This document shows, piece by piece, positions 15,371 through 23,813 of a stretch of 64,000 nucleotides of DNA. This DNA comes from an uncultured Lachnospiraceae bacterium (GTDB taxonomy: Bacteria > Bacillota > Clostridia > Lachnospirales > Lachnospiraceae), in the NCBI GenBank assembly GCA_934339135.1, contig CAKRHP010000013.1, forward strand, positions 51,568 through 115,567, written 5' to 3'. Under the pieces are notes generated by a model. The model worked only from the letters and a program-made list of their open reading frames with translations, was not told the origin of the DNA and made no database searches. The stretch's first letter is position 1, and each line of letters starts with the position of its first letter. Made by a program: the position numbers and the translations under genes.

Positions 15371-16440
15371 TGAACAGGATCATTAATACCATGTTTCATG
15401 GAAGTACCAAAGCCAGAATATTTTTGTGGTCTGTCTTTATTATGGGACTTGCCACGATCCTGCTGGGTGTGATGGCAGCGGCTCTTGGCTCCTTTACCTT
15501 TGGAACAGGAGCCTTTGTGTGCGGACTGGCGGCCTTTGTAACATCCCAGTCGGCATCTCTGACGGAGATGGAACGGTGGGATAAACAGGAAAAGCTCAAA
15601 AAAGAAAAGAAACCGAAAGAAAAGACAAAGGAACAGTCCGGCAGAGGTGATTCCGCGGAGAAATCAAAAGAAGAGGATAACGGGGAAAAGGATGTCTGGT
15701 ATTCTAAGGAGAAAGAAAAGGCGAAAATGCAGTATCTTTCTTCTATGAATGCAAAGAAATTAAAAAATCTGGCGAAGGAGCATAAGGTGAAGCAGAAGCA
15801 CGTATTTGCCATGGTAGATATGTATCCGGCAGAAAAGATCCGGCAGGCTCCGGCAATCGTATGGCGTACCGATACCCATCTTCACCTGTTGATCATGGAT
15901 CAGAGTGCTAAAGAGTTTCAGATACCGTTTAATGATATTCAGGGTATTTATTATGACAAAAATGTAACGGCAGATCCGGACAGGGATTATGTACCGTTTC
16001 AATATTCCGGTTTTATGTCCAAAATATATAAACCATATCTGCCGGAGTATAAGGAAAATACAAAGGATGGACAGATGATCTATGTGAAAAATCTGTTTAC
16101 GATCCATCCGGGGATATCCTTTACCAACACATCCATGAAGGGAATATTCAGTATCCTTACAAGGGCCCCGTTTCTGGTGGATGATGCGATCAATACCTCG
16201 GATCGGTTTGATGAATATTTTAAAGATATTTACCGGTATGGCATTTTGTGTAAAAACAATATTTATTCCCTGGAGGAATATCGCCAGAAGCTGGAGAGCG
16301 TGCTGGAGGAACTGTTGGCAGCGCCCATTACCAGAGAAGAGTTCTTTCGTACCTTAAATGCGATGAATCATTATCATCTGATCACCCGGGAATATGTGAT
16401 AAAATATACCCAGAGGTATGTAATGAAGAATAACGAATAA
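15367..16440 (+). CDS. Hypothetical two-helix membrane protein
   Basis: A 357-residue protein of unrecognised family. Two membrane helices form an N-terminal hairpin (about residues 17-40 and 44-62). A highly charged Lys/Glu-rich stretch (about 68-125) follows, then a C-terminal cytosolic domain of about 230 residues including LLIMDQSAKEFQIPFNDIQG, a PH-like strand pattern, and a helical end. Translation may begin at 15367 or at the adjacent ATG 15370; AAGGAGGG lies 11 nt upstream. It overlaps the DUF1653 gene by 4 nt, so the pair probably works together. Confidence 0.7.
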   Translation: MMNRIINTMFHGSTKARIFLWSVFIMGLATILLGVMAAALGSFTFGTGAFVCGLAAFVTSQSASLTEMERWDKQEKLKKEKKPKEKTKEQSGRGDSAEKSKEEDNGEKDVWYSKEKEKAKMQYLSSMNAKKLKNLAKEHKVKQKHVFAMVDMYPAEKIRQAPAIVWRTDTHLHLLIMDQSAKEFQIPFNDIQGIYYDKNVTADPDRDYVPFQYSGFMSKIYKPYLPEYKENTKDGQMIYVKNLFTIHPGISFTNTSMKGIFSILTRAPFLVDDAINTSDRFDEYFKDIYRYGILCKNNIYSLEEYRQKLESVLEELLAAPITREEFFRTLNAMNHYHLITREYVIKYTQRYVMKNNE

Positions 16441-16553
16441 ATCATATTTTGGATCATACGCTGCAGATGCAAAAAACGTCCGGATGCAGATTACTTAAAA
16501 TTTCATAAATAAAATGATAATCCTGTAAAGGTAATTGAATCGGAGGAGGATAT

Positions 16554-16616
16554 ATGATACGATTTGTCCACCTGAAATTTACTGTTGACAGCAGCCTGAA
16601 AATAGTTTATATTTAG
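16554..16616 (+). CDS. Possible 20-residue leader ORF overlapping the recA promoter
   Basis: A strong CGGAGGAGG ribosome site 4-5 nt before ATG opens a 20-codon frame ([20 protein letters not shown]) whose stop lies just after the recA -10 box. It would need a transcript starting upstream of the recA promoter. It may be a real micro-ORF or a decayed gene start; the ribosome site is the only positive evidence. Confidence 0.25.
   Translation: MIRFVHLKFTVDSSLKIVYI
16585..16613 (+). promoter_or_regulatory. recA promoter
   Basis: Consensus TTGACA (16585-16590), a 17-nt spacer and TATATT (16608-16613). Confidence 0.88.
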
Positions 16617-16622
16617 AAAACA

Positions 16623-16636
16623 AGAACACTTGTTCG
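16623..16636 (+). promoter_or_regulatory. LexA (SOS) box at the recA start site
   Basis: AGAACACTTGTTCG. Its reverse complement, CGAACAAGTGTTCT, fits the Gram-positive LexA consensus CGAACRNRYGTTYC at 13 of 14 positions, with the palindromic GAAC-N4-GTTC core. It lies about 10 nt after the -10 box, where a bound repressor would block recA-recX transcription until DNA damage. Confidence 0.88.
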
Positions 16637-16654
16637 TTAGAAAGCGAGGACATT

Positions 16655-17758
16655 ATGGCAAAAGAAATTAAAATTGATGAGAATAAAAGAAAGGCACTGG
16701 AGTCTGCTGTTGCACAGATTGAGAAAGCATATGGTAAGGGTTCCGTGATGAAGCTTGGAGATAATACCCACATGAATGTGGAGACTTTCCCGACAGGATC
16801 GTTAGGACTTGATCTGGCATTGGGAGTCGGAGGTATTCCGAAGGGAAGAGTTGTTGAGATTTACGGTCCTGAGGGCGGCGGTAAGACAACTGTTGCACTC
16901 CATATTGTAGCAGAGGTACAGAAGCTCGGCGGTATTGCGGGATTTATCGATGCGGAGCATGCACTGGATCCTGTTTATGCAAAGCGTATCGGTGTTGATA
17001 TTGATAATTTATACATATCCCAGCCGGATAACGGAGAGCAGGCGCTGGAGATTACGGAAACCATGGTTCGTTCCGGAGCCATTGACATTATTATTGTGGA
17101 TTCTGTGGCAGCTCTTGTTCCGAAGGCAGAGATCGAGGGAGATATGGGAGATTCCCATGTGGGACTTCAGGCTCGTCTGATGTCTCAGGCACTTCGTAAG
17201 CTCACCGGTATCATTGGAAAGACAAGCTGTACCGTTATCTTTATCAACCAGCTTCGTGAGAAGGTTGGTGTGATGTTTGGCAATCCGGAGACTACGACCG
17301 GTGGTCGTGCACTGAAGTATTACTCTTCGGTACGTCTTGAGGTTCGCCGGGGTGAGGTGATCAAGAAGGACGGAGAAGCCATTGGAAACCGTGCAAAGAT
17401 CAAAGTAGTAAAGAACAAAGTAGCCCCTCCGTTCCGTGAGGCAGAGGTTGATCTGGTTTATGGTATTGGTATTTCCAGAGAGGGAGATATCCTTGATCTG
17501 GCAGCCAATGATAACATTGTGAACAAGAGCGGTGCCTGGTATGCCTATAATGGCAATAAGATTGGCCAGGGACGTGAAAATGCAAAGCAGTATCTCAAGG
17601 AGAATCCGGATATCATGAAGGAGATTGAGGATAAGGTACGTGCTAAGAGAATCCCGAAGGGAGATGCTCTTGACGAGACTGCTGAGGAAAATGCAGAAAA
17701 TGAGACCACTGCGCCGGCAGCAGATGCTGACAAGGCGTCCGCAGGAAAGACGAAGTAA
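16655..17758 (+). CDS. recA: Recombinase RecA
   Basis: RecA forms filaments on single-stranded DNA, drives homologous pairing and stimulates LexA self-cleavage. The 367-residue product is full length. The Walker A loop at residues 71-79 reads GPEGGGKTT, where GPESSGKTT is usual. Other blocks, such as [34 protein letters not shown] and the L2 region [22 protein letters not shown], are typical. The acidic, Ala/Glu-rich C-terminal tail is normal. An SD (AAGCGAGGA) precedes the ATG. recX follows after 3 nt. Control by LexA is shown by the SOS box at the promoter. Confidence 0.98.
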   Translation: MAKEIKIDENKRKALESAVAQIEKAYGKGSVMKLGDNTHMNVETFPTGSLGLDLALGVGGIPKGRVVEIYGPEGGGKTTVALHIVAEVQKLGGIAGFIDAEHALDPVYAKRIGVDIDNLYISQPDNGEQALEITETMVRSGAIDIIIVDSVAALVPKAEIEGDMGDSHVGLQARLMSQALRKLTGIIGKTSCTVIFINQLREKVGVMFGNPETTTGGRALKYYSSVRLEVRRGEVIKKDGEAIGNRAKIKVVKNKVAPPFREAEVDLVYGIGISREGDILDLAANDNIVNKSGAWYAYNGNKIGQGRENAKQYLKENPDIMKEIEDKVRAKRIPKGDALDETAEENAENETTAPAADADKASAGKTK

Positions 17759-17761
17759 TTT

Positions 17762-18202
17762 ATGCAGGATGAATTATTAGAGGCAAAGAAAAAAGCAATG
17801 TCTCTGTTGAAATATATGGACAGGACAGAATGGCAGCTGCGGGATAAACTTGCGGCGAAGGGATTTTCAGAGGAAGCTGTGGACGGAGCGATTGACTATG
17901 TTAAATCGTTTCATTATCTGGATGATTACCGATATGCCGTTCATTTTGTGGAGATCCATCAGGAACAGCGAAGCAGACAGAGGATGCGTCAGGATCTGTA
18001 TCAGAAGCATGTACCGGAGGAGTATATTGATCTGGCACTGGAAAGTGTCTGTGAGAATGATGACATTGCCTTGCAGAATGCGCTTCGCAAGATCACCAAG
18101 GGGGAGACAGAGTTTTCCTATGAAGAGAAGCAGAAAATTGCAGGGAAGCTTTACCGCAAGGGGTTTCGCCTTGGCGATATCAAACGCATGTTGGATATGT
18201 AG
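17762..18202 (+). CDS. recX: Regulatory protein RecX
   Basis: RecX binds RecA filaments and limits their growth and activity. The 146-residue protein shows the three-helix repeats of the family: ALSLLKYMDRTE-like helices, LRDKLAAKGF and LYRKGFRLGDIKRML at the end. It begins 3 nt after the recA stop with no clear ribosome site of its own, which points to translational coupling and keeps its level below RecA. The recA-recX pair under one SOS promoter is the usual arrangement. Confidence 0.93.
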   Translation: MQDELLEAKKKAMSLLKYMDRTEWQLRDKLAAKGFSEEAVDGAIDYVKSFHYLDDYRYAVHFVEIHQEQRSRQRMRQDLYQKHVPEEYIDLALESVCENDDIALQNALRKITKGETEFSYEEKQKIAGKLYRKGFRLGDIKRMLDM

Positions 18203-18318
18203 ACCGGTATAAGCGTTACTGTGAGCAAAGAAGGAGCATACCGGCCGGTAATAAGTTGTATACGGTAAGTATTATAGCAGTATTACGGCTGTGTTATAAT
18301 AAAACATGGATGAAAGAA

Positions 18319-18369
18319 AGGACTGTCACATTGGCGGAGAGATATCTGTCAATGGATAGTCCTTTTTAT
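18319..18369 (+). terminator. Probable terminator downstream of recX
   Basis: AGGACTGTC (18319-18327) pairs with GATAGTCCT (18355-18363, one G-U). An inner CATTG/CAATG stem is present, and T5 follows. It lies about 120 nt after recX. A TATAAT at 18295-18300 just upstream raises the alternative of a very short independent transcript. Confidence 0.5.
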
Positions 18370-18440
18370 CTCAAAGAAAATTTTTGTATTACCGTTTGTA
18401 CAACGGCAGGAAGTGTACATGTTACGGTTTGTGAGAAAGG

Positions 18441-19499
18441 CTAGAAGAACAGGCACATTGCGAGGTAGCCGCATCCCCAGTGAAGAACAGCACATCCCCA
18501 GATGTCCCGTTGCCGTTCGAAAATAACGCCCAATGCACAGCTTAACAGGAAGGCACCTAACATAAAGTAGAAGCCGAAAGGCAGATGCATCAGGGAAAAA
18601 AGCAGCGAAGTTAAGAAAATACTGAGCTGTTTCTGATATTTTACGTGAAGCAGAGATTTTACACTTTTCTGTATCACACCCCTTGCCAGAAATTCCTGAA
18701 TAAATGCTGTGAAGATATAAATATAGGCACCATGCAGGGAGCCTCCGATAAAATATCCTTTGATCCGGATACCGATCAGGTTCAGGACAAGCTTTGCCAG
18801 AAGGATTACCAGACAGGCGATCACGCCGGTACTGATCGTTTCTTTCAGATTCGTACGCCATCGGGAAATGTTGGGGATCAGTCCAATCTCCTTCAGGGAA
18901 AAGCTGGTGCAAAAGGCAATTTCAAGAAAAAGGACAAAAGTGATCACTTCGATCATCATCGTGTAGTCCTGGGTTTTCAGTGGAATATGGAGTGTGAAAC
19001 GACACAGGCTCCAGGCTGCCAGATAGATACTGATACACAGGATCAGTCCTGCGAAGATATAAGCACAGTCATGATCGTGCTGTTGCAGGAGCTGGGTATC
19101 CGTAACATCTTCAATCAGAACGATCATTCCCTGAAAAGGCTCCTTTCGCCGGATGGAGGTATTTTCCTGTTGCATTAAGCTGATATCTACCGTTACAAAA
19201 GAAGTTTCCTTTGCTTCGGAAGGGGTGTATTTTACCATGGTTTTTTCTGTGAGTTGTCCTTTTTCCATACTGGAGCGAAATAGCTTATTGAAGGCTTTGT
19301 TTTTTTTGTTTTGAAGAAATATATCAGCAAAGGGCTTTTGAATGGCCTCTTCGGCTTCAATATGAAAGATTGTCGCACAGGCAGAATTCATATAGGTAAT
19401 GATTCCGGTCTCATTTACCATGATCACACCGTCGCTCATATTATTGAAGACCAGATCCGTCTGCTCTTTTGTAAGGAGTCCCTCTATAGGATTTGACAT
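18441..19499 (-). CDS. PAS domain fused to CPBP-family (CAAX protease-like) membrane protein
   Basis: A 352-residue fusion. Residues ~13-135 form a PAS sensor domain (FNNMSDGVIMVNETGIITYM, ending in VLIEDVTDTQ). About seven to eight membrane helices follow, carrying the CPBP/ABI (CAAX prenyl protease-like) motifs: QEFLARG at 268-274, FSLMH at 301-305 and H340. Canonical motif 1 is EExxxR; here the first Glu is Gln, so catalysis may be altered. CPBP proteins act as intramembrane proteases or in bacteriocin self-immunity. The start at 19499 has AAAGGAATGG upstream; 19535 would give 12 extra residues. It is transcribed divergently from the carboxypeptidase gene, with a shared inverted repeat between them. 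Confidence 0.82.
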   Translation of the reverse strand: MSNPIEGLLTKEQTDLVFNNMSDGVIMVNETGIITYMNSACATIFHIEAEEAIQKPFADIFLQNKKNKAFNKLFRSSMEKGQLTEKTMVKYTPSEAKETSFVTVDISLMQQENTSIRRKEPFQGMIVLIEDVTDTQLLQQHDHDCAYIFAGLILCISIYLAAWSLCRFTLHIPLKTQDYTMMIEVITFVLFLEIAFCTSFSLKEIGLIPNISRWRTNLKETISTGVIACLVILLAKLVLNLIGIRIKGYFIGGSLHGAYIYIFTAFIQEFLARGVIQKSVKSLLHVKYQKQLSIFLTSLLFSLMHLPFGFYFMLGAFLLSCALGVIFERQRDIWGCAVLHWGCGYLAMCLFF

Positions 19500-19524
19500 G
19501 TTATCACCATTCCTTTCTGATAGA

Positions 19525-19574
19525 TAATGTAACACATTTCACGGATAGCGTAAATGAAAAAAATGTGTTATAAT
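19525..19574. promoter_or_regulatory. Divergent promoter region with 9-bp inverted repeat
   Basis: AACACATTT (19531-19539) and AAATGTGTT (19561-19569) are perfect complements. TATAAT (19569-19574) can serve the plus-strand carboxypeptidase gene. On the minus strand TTTACG-17-TACATT (-10 at 19530-19525) can serve the PAS-CPBP gene. The repeat is a candidate shared operator. Confidence 0.5.
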
Positions 19575-19668
19575 ATTAAGCTAGGGTTAAAAAACCGGAA
19601 AAGATATGGGTATACAGCAGGTATGCATCGCAGGCAGGCTGTAAATATGTACAGAAATGAGGATGAAT

Positions 19669-20544
19669 ATGAAAAAGATACAGAGAGGTATAGTATGGTT
19701 GCTGGTATTATCGATCCTGTTTGCGGGAATACCGTCTGCCCATGTACAGGCAGCCGCAAAGCCAAAGACAAAGGATCATGCTTATTATATGATTGACGCA
19801 AAAAGCGGACAGAAAATACTGACCAGTCACGCGAATAAGCGCATTTGTCCGGCAAGCACGGTGAAATTGTTGACGGCACTTACGGTAATTGATTATGCGG
19901 ATCTGAACCAAAAGATTAAATATACCAAGAAGCTTCGAAAGAAGATTCCGTCCGATGCGTCTGCCCTGAATCTGAAAACAGGAAGAGTATATACAGTAGA
20001 ACAGTATCTTAATATGTTGTTGATCGTTTCTGATGCGGGTTCTGCGATTGCACTCGCAGAAGGTACCGCTGGAAATATCAAGGATTTTGTTGAGCTGATG
20101 AACGATAAGGCGAAAGAGCTTGGAATGAAGCACAGTCATTTTGATAATCCTATAGGATTAGACCGGGGAAGCGGTTATAATAAGACATATACCACAGCAG
20201 CAGACTTTATTAAGGTGTCAAAGGCGGCAATGGAAGAGCCGGTTATTGCAAAGATCGTGGCAAAACACAAGTATAAGGTACAGCCGGTGGGTGTTAAGAA
20301 ATCTTTTACCATAAAAAGTACAAATGCCTTTTATGGTACTTATAAGAAGCTGGTTAAAAATAAAAAGTATAAAATCATTGGCAGCAAGACGGGAACTACC
20401 AGAGCCGCAGGTCATTGTCTTGTGGCAACGGCAGTGGATGAAGAAGGAAATACGGTAATTTGTGCTTTTTATGGAAACGGTGGTTATGAGCGGCTTTACA
20501 AGGATATCAAAAAATTGTTGGACTACGCATTTGCAAGGTATTAA
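19669..20544 (+). CDS. D-alanyl-D-alanine carboxypeptidase-like protein (DacF/PBP5 type)
   Basis: A 291-residue secreted member of peptidase family S11, which trims the terminal D-Ala of peptidoglycan stem peptides. A signal peptide covers residues 1 to about 28 (MKKIQRGIVWLLVLSILFAG, then HVQA-AA). The nucleophile motif S63-TV-K66 and K240-TG are intact. The second motif SxN is replaced by S121-DA, so the usual Asn is missing, and the enzyme may be weak or altered. The usual C-terminal PBP5 domain is absent. The start at 19669 is favoured because GAGG lies 6 nt before it; ATGs at 19657 and 19663 overlap the ribosome site. aroA follows after 62 nt. Confidence 0.88.
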   Translation: MKKIQRGIVWLLVLSILFAGIPSAHVQAAAKPKTKDHAYYMIDAKSGQKILTSHANKRICPASTVKLLTALTVIDYADLNQKIKYTKKLRKKIPSDASALNLKTGRVYTVEQYLNMLLIVSDAGSAIALAEGTAGNIKDFVELMNDKAKELGMKHSHFDNPIGLDRGSGYNKTYTTAADFIKVSKAAMEEPVIAKIVAKHKYKVQPVGVKKSFTIKSTNAFYGTYKKLVKNKKYKIIGSKTGTTRAAGHCLVATAVDEEGNTVICAFYGNGGYERLYKDIKKLLDYAFARY

Positions 20545-20606
20545 TTGACATGTGATAAACAAGGTCGCGGTAGTTTAGAAGCAAATGACAGGAGGACATA
20601 GTTGTT

Positions 20607-21902
20607 ATGCAGATGTATGAAGTGAAAAAATTACCATACCATCCGAAATTGGACGTGACAGTACCGGGATCCAAGAGTATGACAAACAGAGCTCTTCTGC
20701 TGGCAGCACTTGCGGAGGGAGAGTCAACGGTTTCCGGAATACTGTTTAGTGATGATTCCAACGTGTTTTTGCAGGCTCTGAAGGATGTGGGCTTCACCTT
20801 GGAGATCGACACACAGGAGAAGCGTGTGACGATTGAGGGAAAAGGAGGACGTCTGCCGAGAAGCCAGGCAAATATTTATGTTGGAAGTGCAGGAACCGCT
20901 GCCCGCTTTTTGACGGCTATGGTAGCCATGTCGGATGGGGAATATCGTATTGATGCGTCCGCACAGATGAAGAAAAGACCGATGGAGGACCTGTTCAAGG
21001 CGCTGGAGGATCTGGGAGCGGACATACAGTACCTTTGTGGAGAAGGAAACTTTCCGGTCCGGGTTACCGGTATGGGACACAGGAGGCCAAAAGCGCAGGT
21101 TTCCATGAATATAGATAAAAGCAGCCAGTTTCTCAGTGCCTTACTCATGACCGCACCGACACATTTTGACGAGTTGGACATTCAACTGACGGGTACCAGA
21201 AGTGCATTGTCTTATGTTAAAATGACAGAGCAGATGATGAAGCAGTTTGGTCATGCCGGTGTGATCCGGGAGGCGGATGATCGTTACCGGGTGATGACTG
21301 GCGGTGGTTATCATGCAAGAAATTATGTTGTGGAACCGGATGTGTCCGCTGCGTGCTATTTTTATGCGATGGCGGCAATCACGGGAGGCGAGTGTTGTGT
21401 GAGAAATATGCATCAGGATTCGCTGCAGGGAGATATGAAGTTTTTACGGGTGTTAGAGCAGATGGGATGTCAGCTTGCCTGGGGAGAAAAGGGACTTGTA
21501 CTCACAGGACCGGAACCGGGACATTTGAAAGGGATTGAGGTGGATATGAGCGATTTTTCCGATCAGACTCTGACATTAGCGGCGATCGCTCCGTATGCAG
21601 ACAGTCCGGTGCATATCCGTAATGTGGGACATATCCGGGGACAGGAATGTGATCGTTTACATGCAATCTGTGAAAATCTTGGCAGGATGAACATCCGATG
21701 TGAGGAATATGAGGGTGGTGTAAAGATTTATCCGGGCATGCCTAAGCCGGCACAGATTGAGACTTATCAGGATCACCGGGTAGCCATGGCGTTTGCGGTA
21801 ACCGGCGTCCGGACGGATGGAATTGTGATATCAGATCCCATGTGCTGTCGTAAGACCTTTGAAAATTATTTTGAGGTGCTGGAAGATCTGACAACAGGAT
21901 GA
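20607..21902 (+). CDS. aroA: 3-phosphoshikimate 1-carboxyvinyltransferase (EPSP synthase)
   Basis: AroA condenses shikimate-3-phosphate with phosphoenolpyruvate in the sixth step of the shikimate pathway. The 431-residue protein has the PEP- and substrate-binding blocks PGSKSMTNRALLLAALA near residue 15, GSAGTAARFLTAM, KRPMEDL and YQDHRVAMAFAVTG. The motif GSAGTAARF has Ser and Ala where class I enzymes have N and G, in keeping with a divergent Firmicutes form. AGGAGG lies 11 nt before the ATG; an in-frame ATG two codons later is also possible. Other shikimate genes in the window (aroD, aroK, aroE) are not in this operon. Confidence 0.95.
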   Translation: MQMYEVKKLPYHPKLDVTVPGSKSMTNRALLLAALAEGESTVSGILFSDDSNVFLQALKDVGFTLEIDTQEKRVTIEGKGGRLPRSQANIYVGSAGTAARFLTAMVAMSDGEYRIDASAQMKKRPMEDLFKALEDLGADIQYLCGEGNFPVRVTGMGHRRPKAQVSMNIDKSSQFLSALLMTAPTHFDELDIQLTGTRSALSYVKMTEQMMKQFGHAGVIREADDRYRVMTGGGYHARNYVVEPDVSAACYFYAMAAITGGECCVRNMHQDSLQGDMKFLRVLEQMGCQLAWGEKGLVLTGPEPGHLKGIEVDMSDFSDQTLTLAAIAPYADSPVHIRNVGHIRGQECDRLHAICENLGRMNIRCEEYEGGVKIYPGMPKPAQIETYQDHRVAMAFAVTGVRTDGIVISDPMCCRKTFENYFEVLEDLTTG

Positions 21903-22019
21903 GGTTGTATTGCAGAAGACTTGGATACAGTGCAAAAGGAAGAATAAAAAGGAATGTTATCCCAGGCGCACGGGAAACAGGCCATACATAGAGAATGGTG
22001 CGCAGGAAAGAGGATGATC

Positions 22020-23786
22020 ATGAAAAACATAATGAATTTATTACAGGAAGAGCTTAGTGCAGCATTTGAAAAGGCGGGATATGAGAAGAAATATGCCAAG
22101 GTAACCTTATCCAACCGTCCGGATCTGTGCCAGTATCAGTGTAATGGTGCTTTGGCGGCGGCAAAGCAGTATCATAAGGCACCGATTCAGATTGCCAATG
22201 AAGTGGTAGAAAGCCTGTCAGAAAGTGATACGTTTCAGGAGATTGTGGCGCAGATGCCGGGATTTATCAATATGACGGTCAGTGATGCTTTTCTGGCGGA
22301 TTATATGAATAAAATGAATGAGGATAAGTTGTTTGGCTGTGACAAAGCGGAGCAGCCGGAGACCATCGTGATCGATTACGGTGGAGCCAACGTGGCAAAA
22401 CCGCTTCATGTAGGTCATCTGCGTTCTGCTGTTATTGGAGAGAGCATTAAGAGAACCGCGCGTTATCTTGGTCATAAGGTGATCGGTGACGTTCATCTGG
22501 GAGACTGGGGACTCCAGATCGGTCTGATCATTACCGAGTTAAAGCATCGTCAGCCGGAGCTTGTATATTTTGATGAGAGCTATGAGGGAGAATATCCGAC
22601 AGAACCTCCGTTTACCATGGCAGATCTGGAGGAGATCTATCCATATGCCAGTGGTTATTCCAAGGAGCATGAGGATTACAAAGAGGAGGCACAGACGGCT
22701 ACTGCTGAGCTGCAGGCCGGCAGAAAGGGATATCTTGCATTATGGCAGCATATTATCAATGTGTCTGTTGCAGATCTCAGAAAGATCTATACCCGCCTGA
22801 ATGTCGATTTTGATCTGTGGAAAAAGGAGTCGGATGCACAGCCGTATATCCCGCAGATGGTGCAGGATATGAAGGACGGCGGCTATGCTCATATTGATCA
22901 GGGAGCGTTGGTTGTGGATGTACAGGAGGAGACGGACACCAAGGAAATTCCGCCATGTATGATCCTGAAATCCAATGGTGCCACATTATACAATACAACA
23001 GACCTTGCAACGATCGTTGAGAGAAGAAAGCTTTTTGATCCAACCCGTATCATTTATGTAGTGGATAAGCGTCAGTCTCTCTATTTTGAGCAGGTGTTCC
23101 GTTGTGCAAGAAAGACAAAGATCATTGGTGAAGATGTAGATCTTATCTTTGTAGGATTCGGTACCATGAACGGTAAGGACGGAAAGCCGTTTAAGACTCG
23201 TGATGGCGGTGTTCTTCGCCTGGAACAGCTTTTAGGTGATGTCGAGGAACAGGTTCGCGAGAAGATGGCAGACCGCGATATGCCGGAGGATGTGCTGAAG
23301 GATGCGGCAGCAAAGATCGGTCTTGCAGCGATCAAATACGGTGATCTCAGCAATCAGGCATCCAAGGACTATGTCTTTGATGTAGAGAGATTTACCTCTT
23401 TCGAGGGAAATACAGGACCATATATTCTTTATACGATCGTTCGTACAAAGTCACTGATGGCAAAGCTTCAGGCCAATAACATCAACGTGGCAGAGGATGT
23501 GAAGATCCTTCCGGCACAGAATAAAACAGTAACGGATGTGATGCTTGCATTGTCAAAGTGGAGTGATACGGTAAATGCTGCATATCAGGAGCAGGCACCG
23601 CACAAGATCTGTCAGTTTGTTTACGAGCTTTGTGATGCCTATAATAAGTTTTATCATGAAAATAAAATTCTTGCCAATGAGGATACGGCAGAGAGAGATT
23701 CCTGGATCACTTTGAGCCGTCTTGTCGGAAAAGTTCTGGAGCAGGCCATCGATCTGCTGGGACTGGAGGCTCCGGACAGAATGTAA
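22020..23786 (+). CDS. argS: Arginine--tRNA ligase
   Basis: A 588-residue class I aminoacyl-tRNA synthetase that charges tRNA-Arg. It has an N-terminal Add-1-like domain, the HIGH motif as HVGH at residues 130-133 (GGANVAKPLHVGHLRS), the GDVHLGDWGLQIG block, and a C-terminal anticodon-binding domain ending DLLGLEAPDRM. In place of KMSKS it has FKTRDGGVLRL, the normal situation in ArgRS. The start at 22020 has GAAAGAGG 6 nt upstream; longer in-frame starts (21954, 22014) are less well placed. I looked for a T-box upstream and found none. Confidence 0.97.
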   Translation: MKNIMNLLQEELSAAFEKAGYEKKYAKVTLSNRPDLCQYQCNGALAAAKQYHKAPIQIANEVVESLSESDTFQEIVAQMPGFINMTVSDAFLADYMNKMNEDKLFGCDKAEQPETIVIDYGGANVAKPLHVGHLRSAVIGESIKRTARYLGHKVIGDVHLGDWGLQIGLIITELKHRQPELVYFDESYEGEYPTEPPFTMADLEEIYPYASGYSKEHEDYKEEAQTATAELQAGRKGYLALWQHIINVSVADLRKIYTRLNVDFDLWKKESDAQPYIPQMVQDMKDGGYAHIDQGALVVDVQEETDTKEIPPCMILKSNGATLYNTTDLATIVERRKLFDPTRIIYVVDKRQSLYFEQVFRCARKTKIIGEDVDLIFVGFGTMNGKDGKPFKTRDGGVLRLEQLLGDVEEQVREKMADRDMPEDVLKDAAAKIGLAAIKYGDLSNQASKDYVFDVERFTSFEGNTGPYILYTIVRTKSLMAKLQANNINVAEDVKILPAQNKTVTDVMLALSKWSDTVNAAYQEQAPHKICQFVYELCDAYNKFYHENKILANEDTAERDSWITLSRLVGKVLEQAIDLLGLEAPDRM

Positions 23787-23813
23787 TGTACTCTTACAGA
23801 AAAGAGGATGCGT

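Noticed and set aside
18310..18444. 44-codon frame behind a TATAAT between recX and the PAS-CPBP gene
   Set aside because: No ribosome site, it runs through a probable terminator, and it resembles no known protein; kept only as a remote possibility.
21903..22019. T-box leader for argS
   Set aside because: The conserved T-box sequence and terminator/antiterminator pair are absent in the 117-nt gap.
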